The notes under the pieces: model-generated
Told to the model about the DNA's origin: nothing
What the model saw: only the letters and a program-made list of their open reading frames with translations
Databases searched by the model: none
In this document: positions 53,532 to 62,685 of the stretch, in pieces
Layout: each line of letters starts with the position of its first letter
Numbering within the stretch: the stretch's first letter is position 1
Made by a program: the position numbers and the translations under genes
Source of the DNA: Planctomycetaceae bacterium
GTDB taxonomy: Bacteria > Planctomycetota > Planctomycetia > Planctomycetales > Planctomycetaceae
Length of the DNA: 64,000 bases
Reading direction: 5' to 3'
NCBI GenBank assembly: GCA_021732845.1
Contig: JAKFUF010000013.1
Location: 1 to 64,000 of the forward strand

Positions 53532-56500
53532 TCACTCCGATCGTAGCGTCTTCAACACCGGTGTTCGCAGGGCTTCCAAAATCGCAAACAGGCTCGCACA
53601 CAGTCCGGTGGCCAGCACGGCCAGCAGAATCAGGCCCGTGTCCCGCCACGAAAAATCGGCCCCGGTGGTCAGCAGGTGCGGGGACATGGCGATGAGTGCC
53701 GAGAGCGTTCCAGTCGCCAGCCCCCAGACGAGCAGCAGGGCGTTTTCCGAAGCCACAAGGCTGATGAGGTCAACCCGCTTGAAGCCACAGGCGCGCATTA
53801 GGGCCAGTTCGGACCGGCGCTCGACGACGTTTCGGAGCATCACCGCCGCCAGGCCCAACGCACCGAGAATCAACCCCAGGCCGCCAAGTGTCTGGAAGGT
53901 CGACAGGTAGGTATTCTGCACGGCAAGGAAGTCGGCCAGCCGGGTGGCGACCGGTTCACAGTCGAAGCCGGCAATTCGCGATTCCAGCATTTCCGAGACT
54001 TTGCGCGTCTCGTCCTTCGATGGGTTCGATCCCAGGTCCAGCAGGAAGTATTGGTACCCACGCGATGGATAGAGCTGGCGGAAATGGCGCTCGGACATGA
54101 GCAGCACGCCTTGGAACACGCTGCCGTCGAACATCCCCACGACCTGCACCTTGACCGGCCGGTTCTGTTCATCGCGGATTTCGAAGATCGCGCCGGGGGC
54201 CTTGTGCAGGCTGTATTGCAGCGTGTTCATGTCGCCCAGGACCGGGACGACACCATCGGCGAGGGGGGCTTCGAGTCTGAGCCACGGTTCGGCCTCGCGG
54301 GCTTCGACGAATTCAAACCCGCCGCGCTTGTACATCGCCGGTGGTACCCCGAGGATCGTCGGCTGCGAGGTCTGATAGATGTTCAGGCAACTGGCGTTTT
54401 CACCGGGGTTCACCCGGAAGGCGACTGATTGCTTCAGCGGAGCCAGCGCCGCCATGGCTTCGTCATCGGTGAGGTTCAACGCGTCACGCCCCTTGGGCGT
54501 GTCCAGATCCTGCAAGACCGGCACAGGCGATTCGGCCACCAGCGTGAAGCCGCCGTTGCCAGAACGGATGTCGGGAGTTTCGACCGCCGGGTTGCGATGC
54601 CCGGCAGCGATGGCAGTAATCAGAAACGTGGCCGTGGCCATCAGCGCGGTAGTGGTCACACTGCGTGAGCGGTTGCGGCCGGCATTACGGATTCCCAGCC
54701 GAGCCATGCCAGAGAGTCCCCTGCCGCGGACCGCCACCGTGCGGTCGGAGGCGATCCAGATTCCGAGCCACGATACACCGGCAGTGAGCGCCGAGAGTCC
54801 GACGATAAAAAAGCAGCAGGTCGGCCAGGAAATTCCCATGAACGCTTCGCTGCGGGGAATGATGCCGACGATCACTCCGAGCGCCACCAACACGGCGACG
54901 GCACTTGTCGAAACGGCTGTCACATAGGTCCATCGGCCCCGCCGCAACTTTGTGGCGTCCGACGGCGGTGGCTCGACCACCCCCGAGAGCAGCGACCGCA
55001 CAGGGATTTTGCCGAGATCTCGCAGCCGCCACCAGACGGCGAACAGCGCGCTGCCTGCGGCGAGGACGAAACCCAAGATCACACTCAAGGGGGAGACGTA
55101 CAGGGCCAGGAACCGCGTGCCGATCGCGCCGATCCACCAGGTTCGCAGGCCGTGGAGCATTAGCGCGGCGTAGCCGACAGCCGCCGCTGCCCCCACGAGG
55201 CCGCCCACGATCACGACGAATGCCGCCTCCTGCAGCAGCAGCCCCCGCACGCGGCGCGGCGAAAAACCGCTGGCCAGCAGCAGCCCCAACTGCGGGGCGC
55301 GGCGCTCGACGCCGAGGCGGAACAGCAGCCCGATCAGGCCCAGCGCCGCGAGAATCAGGAAGAAACTGAATGCCAAAAACAGCACGGAGAAATCGGTCGT
55401 TCCAGCCGCCGCGGCGAGGCCCTCCGCTTTCACCGCGCGAAACACCAGACCAGTTTCTTCCGGCTTGAGGGTGCTCCGTAGTTCATTGCTGACCAGCTTT
55501 GCAAACGTCGGCAAACCGCCCTTGTCGTTCGCGGGCGGGGCGATTCGCAGGGAGGTCAAGTCGCCATAGCGGCTGTGCCACAGGTGCTGGGCCGACTTGA
55601 GCGTGATGAACGCCTTGGGCGTGGCTCGAAACTCCCCCCAGTAAATGTCGTCCCGCGGGGTGACCTTCTTCATCGGGAACGGCTGATCCCAGTCGTCGAA
55701 GGTTTCGACATCGGTGATCCCCGGCACTTCTGGAGTCAATCCGCGGTCGTCAGCCACCGTGCCGCGCAGTTCCACAATGCCACGGACCTTGAACTGCCGC
55801 GCCTCTTCCGGCAATTCGCCATGCGAGCCCACCACGTGGTAGGTCATCTTCACGACATCCCCCACCTTGGCCTTCAGGTCCTGCGCCAAAAAACTGTTCA
55901 GTACGATCTCGCCGACGCCGTCTTTCAGCAGGTCGCCTTCCCCCAATGGCGTCTCCAGCTTCGGGCCGACAAACGGCCATGGGCCAAACGGCGGCGATTG
56001 CTCGAACAGGCCCGGGTCGATACCGGCGACCACCGAGTAACGGCTGAGAGCGTCGGGGGCTGTACTGATCTCGTTGGCGAGATACACCATCACCGGCGAT
56101 GATTCGGCGCCCAGCTTCTTCGCCACCTTGCGGCCGGCGTCGGCGGTGAGCGAATCCAAGATCATCTGACCACTTTCCAGCGAGACATACCCTTTCTCGC
56201 TGGTGGTCATGCGGAGGTTGAGGTCGGCCAGTTGCCAGGTCTCGCCCAGCACCCGCGTCAACTCTTGAGCGGCTTTGCGCGCGGCGGCTTCACTTGTAGG
56301 CTGGTTGGCCTGCACAAACAATGCGTTGCAGCGGGCTTCGACAGGCAGCGGCGGGTCTCCCTTCGGCGCTCCCGCCGCCAGTCCCAGCCGTTCTTGCAGC
56401 AGTTTGAAGGGGACGTAGGCGAGAATCGGCAACTGCTGATCGGGCTGCAGGCCGAAGCGGCCCGCACCGCTGTTCTCCTCCAACACTGAATGCACAGTAA

Positions 56501-57068
56501 CAGGAATCTCTATTGCCGCGTCATCGCGCTTGCCCAGCAGCGAGTCACGGGGAATGGTGGGGGGCACTTCAACAACCAGCACCACCGCATCGCCGGGCTT
56601 TGCGCCCAACTGCTCGGCCGCACGATGCGACAGCAGTACCTGCTGCTCAACCGGAGCTGGCACGCCGCCAGAATTCGTCAGTTGCCAGAACCGATCGTCG
56701 ATGCCGTACAACTGGGCCTTGCCGGCCCGCGCCACAACACTGGCGGAGTTCGCCTCGCGGCGCTCGATGCTGGTTTGAACGACCAAGGCTGGTGCGAATT
56801 CATACTGGCCTCGTATTCCTGTCGACTTGGCCAGCTTGGCCGGCAGCTCCGTGGCCAGGGCTTCGCGGAAGAACCGCGGACCATGCAGCGCATGGTCCAC
56901 ACCGCCGAGTCGGACGAGCGTCATCGCCCGCAGGCTGCCCCGCACCGAGTCCCCGACGATCAACGCGCCGCCCATCACCGCCGTGCCGACAATCACCCCC
57001 AGCAGCACGGCGACATTGGTCCGCCAGTGATAGGCCAGCGTGCGGAGAAGCAGGGCGAAATGGGTCAT
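53532..57068 (-). CDS. Large FtsX-family (MacB-like) ABC transporter permease
   Basis: 1178 residues from the ATG at 57068. An N-terminal membrane helix (VAVLLGVIVGTAVMGGALIV) precedes a long periplasmic domain (about 45-560) with DDRFWQLTN and PFGPWPFVGPKL. Then come three FtsX helices (FLAFSFFLILAALGLIGLLF, EAAFVVIVGGLVGAAAAVGY, SVILGFVLAAGSALFAVWW), more helices near 745-800, a second periplasmic part, and a final FtsX block (QTLGGLGLILGALGLAAVML, RACGFKRVDLISLVASENAL, TGLCASLFAILEAL). This doubled arrangement is that of lipoprotein or macrolide exporters. No ATPase gene is adjacent. Confidence 0.88.
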   Translation of the reverse strand: MTHFALLLRTLAYHWRTNVAVLLGVIVGTAVMGGALIVGDSVRGSLRAMTLVRLGGVDHALHGPRFFREALATELPAKLAKSTGIRGQYEFAPALVVQTSIERREANSASVVARAGKAQLYGIDDRFWQLTNSGGVPAPVEQQVLLSHRAAEQLGAKPGDAVVLVVEVPPTIPRDSLLGKRDDAAIEIPVTVHSVLEENSGAGRFGLQPDQQLPILAYVPFKLLQERLGLAAGAPKGDPPLPVEARCNALFVQANQPTSEAAARKAAQELTRVLGETWQLADLNLRMTTSEKGYVSLESGQMILDSLTADAGRKVAKKLGAESSPVMVYLANEISTAPDALSRYSVVAGIDPGLFEQSPPFGPWPFVGPKLETPLGEGDLLKDGVGEIVLNSFLAQDLKAKVGDVVKMTYHVVGSHGELPEEARQFKVRGIVELRGTVADDRGLTPEVPGITDVETFDDWDQPFPMKKVTPRDDIYWGEFRATPKAFITLKSAQHLWHSRYGDLTSLRIAPPANDKGGLPTFAKLVSNELRSTLKPEETGLVFRAVKAEGLAAAAGTTDFSVLFLAFSFFLILAALGLIGLLFRLGVERRAPQLGLLLASGFSPRRVRGLLLQEAAFVVIVGGLVGAAAAVGYAALMLHGLRTWWIGAIGTRFLALYVSPLSVILGFVLAAGSALFAVWWRLRDLGKIPVRSLLSGVVEPPPSDATKLRRGRWTYVTAVSTSAVAVLVALGVIVGIIPRSEAFMGISWPTCCFFIVGLSALTAGVSWLGIWIASDRTVAVRGRGLSGMARLGIRNAGRNRSRSVTTTALMATATFLITAIAAGHRNPAVETPDIRSGNGGFTLVAESPVPVLQDLDTPKGRDALNLTDDEAMAALAPLKQSVAFRVNPGENASCLNIYQTSQPTILGVPPAMYKRGGFEFVEAREAEPWLRLEAPLADGVVPVLGDMNTLQYSLHKAPGAIFEIRDEQNRPVKVQVVGMFDGSVFQGVLLMSERHFRQLYPSRGYQYFLLDLGSNPSKDETRKVSEMLESRIAGFDCEPVATRLADFLAVQNTYLSTFQTLGGLGLILGALGLAAVMLRNVVERRSELALMRACGFKRVDLISLVASENALLLVWGLATGTLSALIAMSPHLLTTGADFSWRDTGLILLAVLATGLCASLFAILEALRTPVLKTLRSE

Positions 57069-57188
57069 GGATGGTCGTGTCGCGGACAAGTGGTGGATGG
57101 CGACATGTTAGCAGACGGGCAGAAAGGGCGGCACGGAGCACGAGAGATTGATGGGGGCTGTCCAGCTTTCCATGCTGGAGAATCTTGT

Positions 57189-57306
57189 ATCAGCCGGAGG
57201 CCGTTAGGCCCCGGTTCGGGGCGGCTGGAAACCAACGATGGCCGAAAAAGCTCTGAACCGGACGCTAAGGCGTTCCGGCTGATTTTCAAGAACTGGCCAG
57301 CCCTGA
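57189..57306. repeat. Two-hairpin dispersed element, copy 4
   Basis: ATCAGCCGGAGGCCGTTAGG..CCCCGGTT is followed by GAACCGGACGCTAAGGCG..TTCCGGCTGATTTTC and the outer arm AACTGGCCAGCCCTGAG. It lies downstream of the YhaN-like gene and upstream of the FtsX gene, both on the minus strand. Confidence 0.75.
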
Positions 57307-57323
57307 GACTTTCAAAAAGGCGT

Positions 57324-60300
57324 TCAACGCCAAAGTCGCTTTTGGTTCCCGGCTCCCTTTGGTGCTGGTGCCGTTGGCCGGGGGGGCATTGTTTTGCCCA
57401 GCTCAATGGGCCTTAAGCCCGGCACGATCTCACAGGCCAGCTTCACCATGTGCGGATGGCAGGTGAAGAACAAAACCTGAGCCGAGTAGGAAATCTCCGC
57501 CAGCACGGCGAGCGTCTGCCGGCTCCGCGCCTCATCGAAGTTGACCAGCACATCGTCAATGACAATCGGCAGCGGCTGGTTGTGGTCACAGTAGTGCAGC
57601 ACATAGGCGAGGCGGATGGCCAGATACAACTGCTCGCGCGTGCCGGTGCTCATCTGGTCCGGCGTCCGCTCGGCACCGTCGGAACGGCGGACGAGGATGC
57701 TTTGTTTGCCGCCGCTGCTGCGGTCGAACTCGACATACCGGCCCCCGGTCATCTCGCGGAGCAGGCGCGAGACCGTGGCGATCATTTCGGGCTGGTTCTC
57801 CTTTTCGAAGCGGCTGACGGCGGCCTTCAACAGGTGCTTCGCGTAAATCAGCGGCATGTACCGGTCGACCTCGGTCACCAACTGCGAGCGTTTGCTGGCT
57901 TGTTCCGCGCCCAGCTTCGCCGCCTCTTCAGATCCATCGAGCTGCCGGAGCGCAGCGCGGGCCAGCGCCTCATCGCCGTCGGCCTTCTTTCGCGCCGCTT
58001 CCGTCGCCTGCACGGCTGCATTCAGGTCGTGCTCCTGGCTTTGCAGCAATGAGAATTCACTGGTCGACAAGGAGTGTTCGAACTCCGCGGGATCGTCCCC
58101 CGCGCGAATCAGTTCCACCTCACGGCGAAGCTGGTCGATCTCCCGGTCCAGCCGCGCGGCCTGCTCTGCCGAGGCGACGACTTCCAGAAACTGCTCTTCC
58201 GTCGACGCTGCCGCCGATGCAAACAGGCGCTCCCGGTCCGCCTCGGCCTGCCGCAGGCGTGAGCCACGGGATTCGAGGGATTGATGCAAGTGAGCGAGCT
58301 TCTGGGACAGTTGCTCGTGCTTGCGCTGGGCTTCGGCGGCCCGCTCGACCTGCTCATCGACTTTCTTCACGGCCAATTCGGCGGGGTCGTCCAGCAGTTC
58401 CGGTGCGAGCGTTTCACAGAGTGCCCGCACGCGCCTGTCGAATTCTTCGACGCGGCCCTCCATCGCCCCGATCCGCTCATCTTCGACGGGAAGGCCATCC
58501 AGCCGGACACGGGTCGTCTTCAGTTTGTCGATCACGGTCCGGGCCACTTCGGCGTCCCATTCCGCCGGGAGGTTGAGCCGGCTGAGAACGGCATTCCATT
58601 CCGTGTCGGCGGCGGTTTCGAGGGACTGAAGTGCCCGCAGCTCGTCGTCATACTTCGCCAGTTGATTTTCGAGCCGGCGAATCTCCTTCTGCAATTCGAC
58701 CGTTCGCCGGCTGCCTTCGCGCTCGTGCTCCACCGCCTTCCGGGCCGCCACGAGCATGCCGGAGACATCTTCCGTGGCGAGGCCGTACGCCGCTCTCAAC
58801 CGTTGCTCAAATGTCTGGATGCGTTCCTGTAACGGGGTCAATTCGGCGGCTCGATCGCCACACTCACTGATTGTCACGCAGACCGTTGCGTGCTGTTCGA
58901 GCCACCCGCGCATCGCCTCGGGGGTCAGCGGGACAAATCCACACGGCTCCCAGAGCGAAACCCACTCAGCCTGCAGCGTGGCTTGCTTCCCCTCCACCGC
59001 CGCAATCATGGCCCGCTTCTCTTTGAGCCTCGCCGTGATTTCCTCCAGCCGGCGGCGGGACTCTTCACGAATCGCCACTTCGCTCGCCTGGTCGTAGATC
59101 TGGTCGGCCAGACCATCCGCCTGCCGGACCGCCTGCTCATATCCGTCGGGCAGGAGCACCGCACCGTTGTGTTTCAGCCAGGCGGCCGTCTCGGCGTCGA
59201 GCTGCCGTGCATCCGCAGTTTCCGGATTGATATAGCGGGACCGAATGAGAGTCCAAGCGACATTCCGATTGGCGCGCGCGGCATCGCGCTCCTCCAGACT
59301 GGGGACGGCACGTCCCCGCTGCGCGGCAGCCAGAGCCTCGTCGACCTTCTTCCGTTCGCCCTCATCTTTGGCGGCCGAGAGCTGTTCCACGCGCAGTTGT
59401 TCCGCCAGCCCGGCATGGCGTGTTTGAAATTCGACGACCGTCTGAACGCGAGGAACGCACAACGCCTCAGGCTCTGGTGTCTCGGCCGGGAGCGGAGGCG
59501 TGAGCGCGCGGACTTGCATGGTCAGTTTGCGCTGCAGTTTTGCGAGTTCGACGCGGCCTTTCTCCAGTTGTTGTCGGTCTGCCGCATAGGCGGCCTCGTC
59601 AGCGACGATGCCGGCAAGCGCGGTCACGTTCGTGGATGCGCCGATCGTCTCCAGTTCTTCCCGGGCTCGGTGCAAGTTGGCGGCGTCGCCATCGCGCCTC
59701 GCGCTCAGCTTCGTGAGATCAGACCGGCGCTCGTGGCGTTCCTTGATGACGCGGTCGATCTCCGCACGGGTCACGGCGTCCACGGTGAACTCCCGCAGAT
59801 CGACATGGGACCAGCCGGGACGCAGTTCCTGCAGTTCGCGGTCGATCTGCTGCTGCAGTTGCTCGCGTTGGCGGCGACGGTCGGGAAGCTGATCGCGGGC
59901 CTCAATGAACGACTGCCGCAGTTCGAGGCAGGACGCGATCTCCGCCCGAAAGGACACGGCCAGTGGGTCCAGCCGCAAAGCCGCCCGCTCGCGTTCAGAC
60001 AGTTCGATCTCTGTCGTTTCCTGCGCCCGCTCGGCCTCCAAGGTTTTGAGCGTCCTGCCGAGGTCCACGTACGCCTGTCGCGCATTGGCGGCCAGCGGCG
60101 GAAGAGATCCCAGCTCGGCCCGCTCGCGGTGCCGTTGCTGCAATTCCCACCATTTGGGCCAGGCCCGCACCCGCTTGCCGATTTGCGCATGCTCGCGACG
60201 CAAGGCGGCAAGCTGGTGGTGCAGGGTCTTCGCCTGTTCCGCGGCCTTGGTGGCGGCGTCCACCGCCTGCTGATAGTTGTCGGGACGCAGCGAGCGGTCC

Positions 60301-60887
60301 TTGAGATCCTTCGTCAGCCGCTTCAGGTCAATGAGAAGGGCATTGATGATCGGTTTTGAACCGCCGCGCTTGAACAGCTTTTCCGCCTCACCCTCAAGAT
60401 CGGCCACGACTTTGTCGGGACTGGTGGTCCCGCCCAGGCTCCCGCCAAACAGGGCCGACTGCATGCTCTCGTGTTTGAGGCTCGCTTCACCCTTGCTGAG
60501 CTGGTCCAGACCGAAGGCGAATACAGACTCGAACAACGTCCGGTCGGCATGATCCAGCATCTTCAGCCAGCCATCCTCGCCGAGTTCGGTCGCCGTCCCG
60601 TCGATCTTGATCGACACCTTGTCCTTGTTTCCCTTGCGGCGGCGCAGTTCCACCTCGCGGCCGTCCTGCAGCTCAAGCTGCGCGACGCCGGCCATCTCCC
60701 CGTGCCCGCCAAAGTCGTACGGGGTGCGGACGGGAAAATCAAACAGCAGGCCACGGAGAAACTCCAGCAGGGTCGTCTTGCCGGCCTCGTTGGGGCCGTA
60801 GATCACCTGCAGGCCGTCGCCGGGAAAGTCCAGGTCACATTCGTGGAAATGGCCAAACCGGTTGATGCGCAGACTGCGAATTTTCAT
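57324..60887 (-). CDS. YhaN/Rad50-like SMC-type ATPase (AAA family)
   Basis: 1187 residues. Its ATG overlaps the stop of the exonuclease gene by four bases, as in sbcD-sbcC and yhaO-yhaN pairs. Walker A is GPNEAGKTTLLEFLRG (32-47). The N-terminal lobe includes VEL(RRR)KG and FGLDQLSKGEASL; a long, mostly helical arm (about 200-1000, with heptad-rich Glu/Arg/Leu content) folds back; at the end come the ABC signature MSTGTREQLYLAIRLAYVLH, Walker B PIVIDDVLVNFD and the H-loop LFFTCHPHM. Such proteins use ATP to control a nuclease partner that resects DNA ends. No zinc-hook CxxC is obvious in the coiled coil, which favours YhaN over SbcC. Confidence 0.92.
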   Translation of the reverse strand: MKIRSLRINRFGHFHECDLDFPGDGLQVIYGPNEAGKTTLLEFLRGLLFDFPVRTPYDFGGHGEMAGVAQLELQDGREVELRRRKGNKDKVSIKIDGTATELGEDGWLKMLDHADRTLFESVFAFGLDQLSKGEASLKHESMQSALFGGSLGGTTSPDKVVADLEGEAEKLFKRGGSKPIINALLIDLKRLTKDLKDRSLRPDNYQQAVDAATKAAEQAKTLHHQLAALRREHAQIGKRVRAWPKWWELQQRHRERAELGSLPPLAANARQAYVDLGRTLKTLEAERAQETTEIELSERERAALRLDPLAVSFRAEIASCLELRQSFIEARDQLPDRRRQREQLQQQIDRELQELRPGWSHVDLREFTVDAVTRAEIDRVIKERHERRSDLTKLSARRDGDAANLHRAREELETIGASTNVTALAGIVADEAAYAADRQQLEKGRVELAKLQRKLTMQVRALTPPLPAETPEPEALCVPRVQTVVEFQTRHAGLAEQLRVEQLSAAKDEGERKKVDEALAAAQRGRAVPSLEERDAARANRNVAWTLIRSRYINPETADARQLDAETAAWLKHNGAVLLPDGYEQAVRQADGLADQIYDQASEVAIREESRRRLEEITARLKEKRAMIAAVEGKQATLQAEWVSLWEPCGFVPLTPEAMRGWLEQHATVCVTISECGDRAAELTPLQERIQTFEQRLRAAYGLATEDVSGMLVAARKAVEHEREGSRRTVELQKEIRRLENQLAKYDDELRALQSLETAADTEWNAVLSRLNLPAEWDAEVARTVIDKLKTTRVRLDGLPVEDERIGAMEGRVEEFDRRVRALCETLAPELLDDPAELAVKKVDEQVERAAEAQRKHEQLSQKLAHLHQSLESRGSRLRQAEADRERLFASAAASTEEQFLEVVASAEQAARLDREIDQLRREVELIRAGDDPAEFEHSLSTSEFSLLQSQEHDLNAAVQATEAARKKADGDEALARAALRQLDGSEEAAKLGAEQASKRSQLVTEVDRYMPLIYAKHLLKAAVSRFEKENQPEMIATVSRLLREMTGGRYVEFDRSSGGKQSILVRRSDGAERTPDQMSTGTREQLYLAIRLAYVLHYCDHNQPLPIVIDDVLVNFDEARSRQTLAVLAEISYSAQVLFFTCHPHMVKLACEIVPGLRPIELGKTMPPRPTAPAPKGAGNQKRLWR

Positions 60888-62182
60888 GCGGACTCGTCTC
60901 CTGCCGCAATCAGGTGGCTCAACAGGAGCGTCTCGGCGTCGCGCAGCCACGCGACTTGACGGTCGCGATCCTTCAAATAGTCTCCACCCGTGCCACTCGT
61001 CTCCTCGGCCTCGGTCTCCGACTGCAATTCGCCTCCCACCTTCGCCGCGAGATCCGCGGTGTCGGGCAGGCTCGACAGCACATTGGGATCCGCCACGAGT
61101 GCCGAGACATCGCGGAGCAGTTGTCCGAGCAGGTCCTGCCGCCCGCGCATGGCGTCCAGATCGAGGGGCGACTGCGTCCGAAAGTAGACTTTCTCAATCC
61201 AGACATCGTCGCCGAAGTCCGCGGCGAGACTGCGGATCTCAGCCGTGAACTGCTGCCGGGCGGCGTCTTTGGCGAGCAGGGCATGCACCGCGCAGCGCCC
61301 CGTGTACTCCAGCCGGGCCGCGACAAGTCGCCCGTCCGCCTCCTGAATCAGTTCCCGCAGACGGTCGCGCGTCGCGTCCAGCAGCGCATCCGCGTCGTCC
61401 GGCGGTTGCAGTGGGATGGTGACGCGCGACCAGCGGACGACATCGGTCTCCCGAAATTCCAAATTCTGAATCTCGCCCCCGTTGGTGTCGTTCACGGTCA
61501 CCAGCAGGCAGCCCTTGCGGCCGGTCTCCCGCACGTGCCGTCCCTGCGTGTTGCCGGGGTAAATCACATGCGGCAGCCGATGCAGCACCGCATGCTCATG
61601 CACGTGGCCCAGGGCCCAGTAGTGATACCCCTTCGCCACCAGCTCCTCGACCGGACACGGAGCGTACGGCGCATGCTGCGTGTTGCCGCCAGTGTTCGTA
61701 TGCAGCAGGCCAATGTTGAAGCAGCCCGCCACCGGGGCTGGATAGAGGGGGACGAGATTGTCGGTCACTTCACGCTTGGGATAACTCATCCCGTGCAGCG
61801 CGACTGGGAGCGTCGGATGTCGAACCGTCTCCGGCTGCCGGTGATCAAACAACGTTACATTCTTAGGCCAGGGCACATGACGGGTCGCTTCCTCGACGGA
61901 ATCGTGGTTGCCCAGGATGAGGTACACCGGAATTTCGGCCTGATCCAGCCGCCGCAACTGCGCGGCCGCCGCCAGGGCCGCCTGAAAGTCACGGACATCA
62001 GTGTCGAACAGGTCGCCAGCGATGATCAGGAAATCCACCCGCTCTTCCAGGCACAGGTTCACCACACGGTCAAACGCCTGCCGCGTGGCGATGCGGAGCC
62101 GTTCGACGGGCGCTCCAGGGTAGGCCTCCAAGCCACGGAGCGGGCTGTCGAGGTGAATGTCGGCCGTGTGAACGAAACGCAT
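60884..62182 (-). CDS. SbcD/YhaO-like DNA exonuclease subunit
   Basis: 432 residues. The ATG at 62182 directly precedes RFVHTADIHLDSPLRGLE (first metal motif). Further phosphodiesterase motifs: FLIIAGDLFDTD, YLILGNHDSVEEA, IGLLHTNTGG and WALGHVHEHAVL. It should be a Mn2+-dependent 3'-5' exo/endonuclease that works with the ATPase encoded immediately downstream; the two overlap. The C-terminal 150 residues are a helical capping region of YhaO type (RLRELIQEADGRLVAAR, LLGQLLRDVSALVADP). The pair is divergent from the protease-like gene across the 503-base gap 62183-62685. Confidence 0.93.
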   Translation of the reverse strand: MRFVHTADIHLDSPLRGLEAYPGAPVERLRIATRQAFDRVVNLCLEERVDFLIIAGDLFDTDVRDFQAALAAAAQLRRLDQAEIPVYLILGNHDSVEEATRHVPWPKNVTLFDHRQPETVRHPTLPVALHGMSYPKREVTDNLVPLYPAPVAGCFNIGLLHTNTGGNTQHAPYAPCPVEELVAKGYHYWALGHVHEHAVLHRLPHVIYPGNTQGRHVRETGRKGCLLVTVNDTNGGEIQNLEFRETDVVRWSRVTIPLQPPDDADALLDATRDRLRELIQEADGRLVAARLEYTGRCAVHALLAKDAARQQFTAEIRSLAADFGDDVWIEKVYFRTQSPLDLDAMRGRQDLLGQLLRDVSALVADPNVLSSLPDTADLAAKVGGELQSETEAEETSGTGGDYLKDRDRQVAWLRDAETLLLSHLIAAGDESA

Positions 62183-62298
62183 TGAGGGCAGCCTTGCGGT
62201 CTCTTGGGTACCAGTTCGCAATCCCGAATATTAACGCCTTGCCTGAACAAGTGAAAACTGACAGCACCTGAGATTCAGCGCTGCCCCGTTTTCAAAAG

Positions 62299-62425
62299 AT
62301 CAGCCGGAACGCGTTAGCGTCCGGTTCCCGAACTCGCGCGATCACCGCTTCTTGGCGAGGTCCGAACCGGGGCCTAACGGCCTCCGGCTGATTCGGCTTC
62401 GCCGATTTCAAAAGCTGGCCAGCTC
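62299..62425. repeat. Two-hairpin dispersed element, copy 5
   Basis: ATCAGCCGGAACGCGTTAGC..GTCCGGTT is followed by GAACCGGGGCCTAACGGCCT..CCGGCTGATT, then the arm TTTCAAAAGCTGGCCAGC. It is the best-preserved copy. It lies in the gap 62183-62685 between the divergent exonuclease and protease-like genes; the rest of that gap shows only two TGAGCCAC-type or similar short words. Confidence 0.8.
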
Positions 62426-62685
62426 AGAACCGAGAGCGATGGCGGCATTCGTGATCAGCGTCGCCAGCCAGCGTCTGTCCGGCAAACTTGAGTCAAAATC
62501 CGAAAATCATGGACTCACCCATCGGAAACTGGCAGTCAGTCCGGTCATTCGGCCTGTATCAGCGCGGGGCGTCGACTTGGATCGGCGATGCCCAAGTCGC
62601 CGAATAGACAGGTTGTGCCACGTCTTCCGGCGATGCGGATTGTGCTCCGCATGCCGCCCGTGGCTCACATCCGCAGGAGAAGTCG

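Noticed and set aside
60884-62182. Treating the exonuclease/ATPase pair as a phage-defence system
   Set aside because: Motifs, overlap and lengths fit the widespread housekeeping YhaO/YhaN (SbcD/Rad50-type) repair pair, and no defence gene is adjacent.
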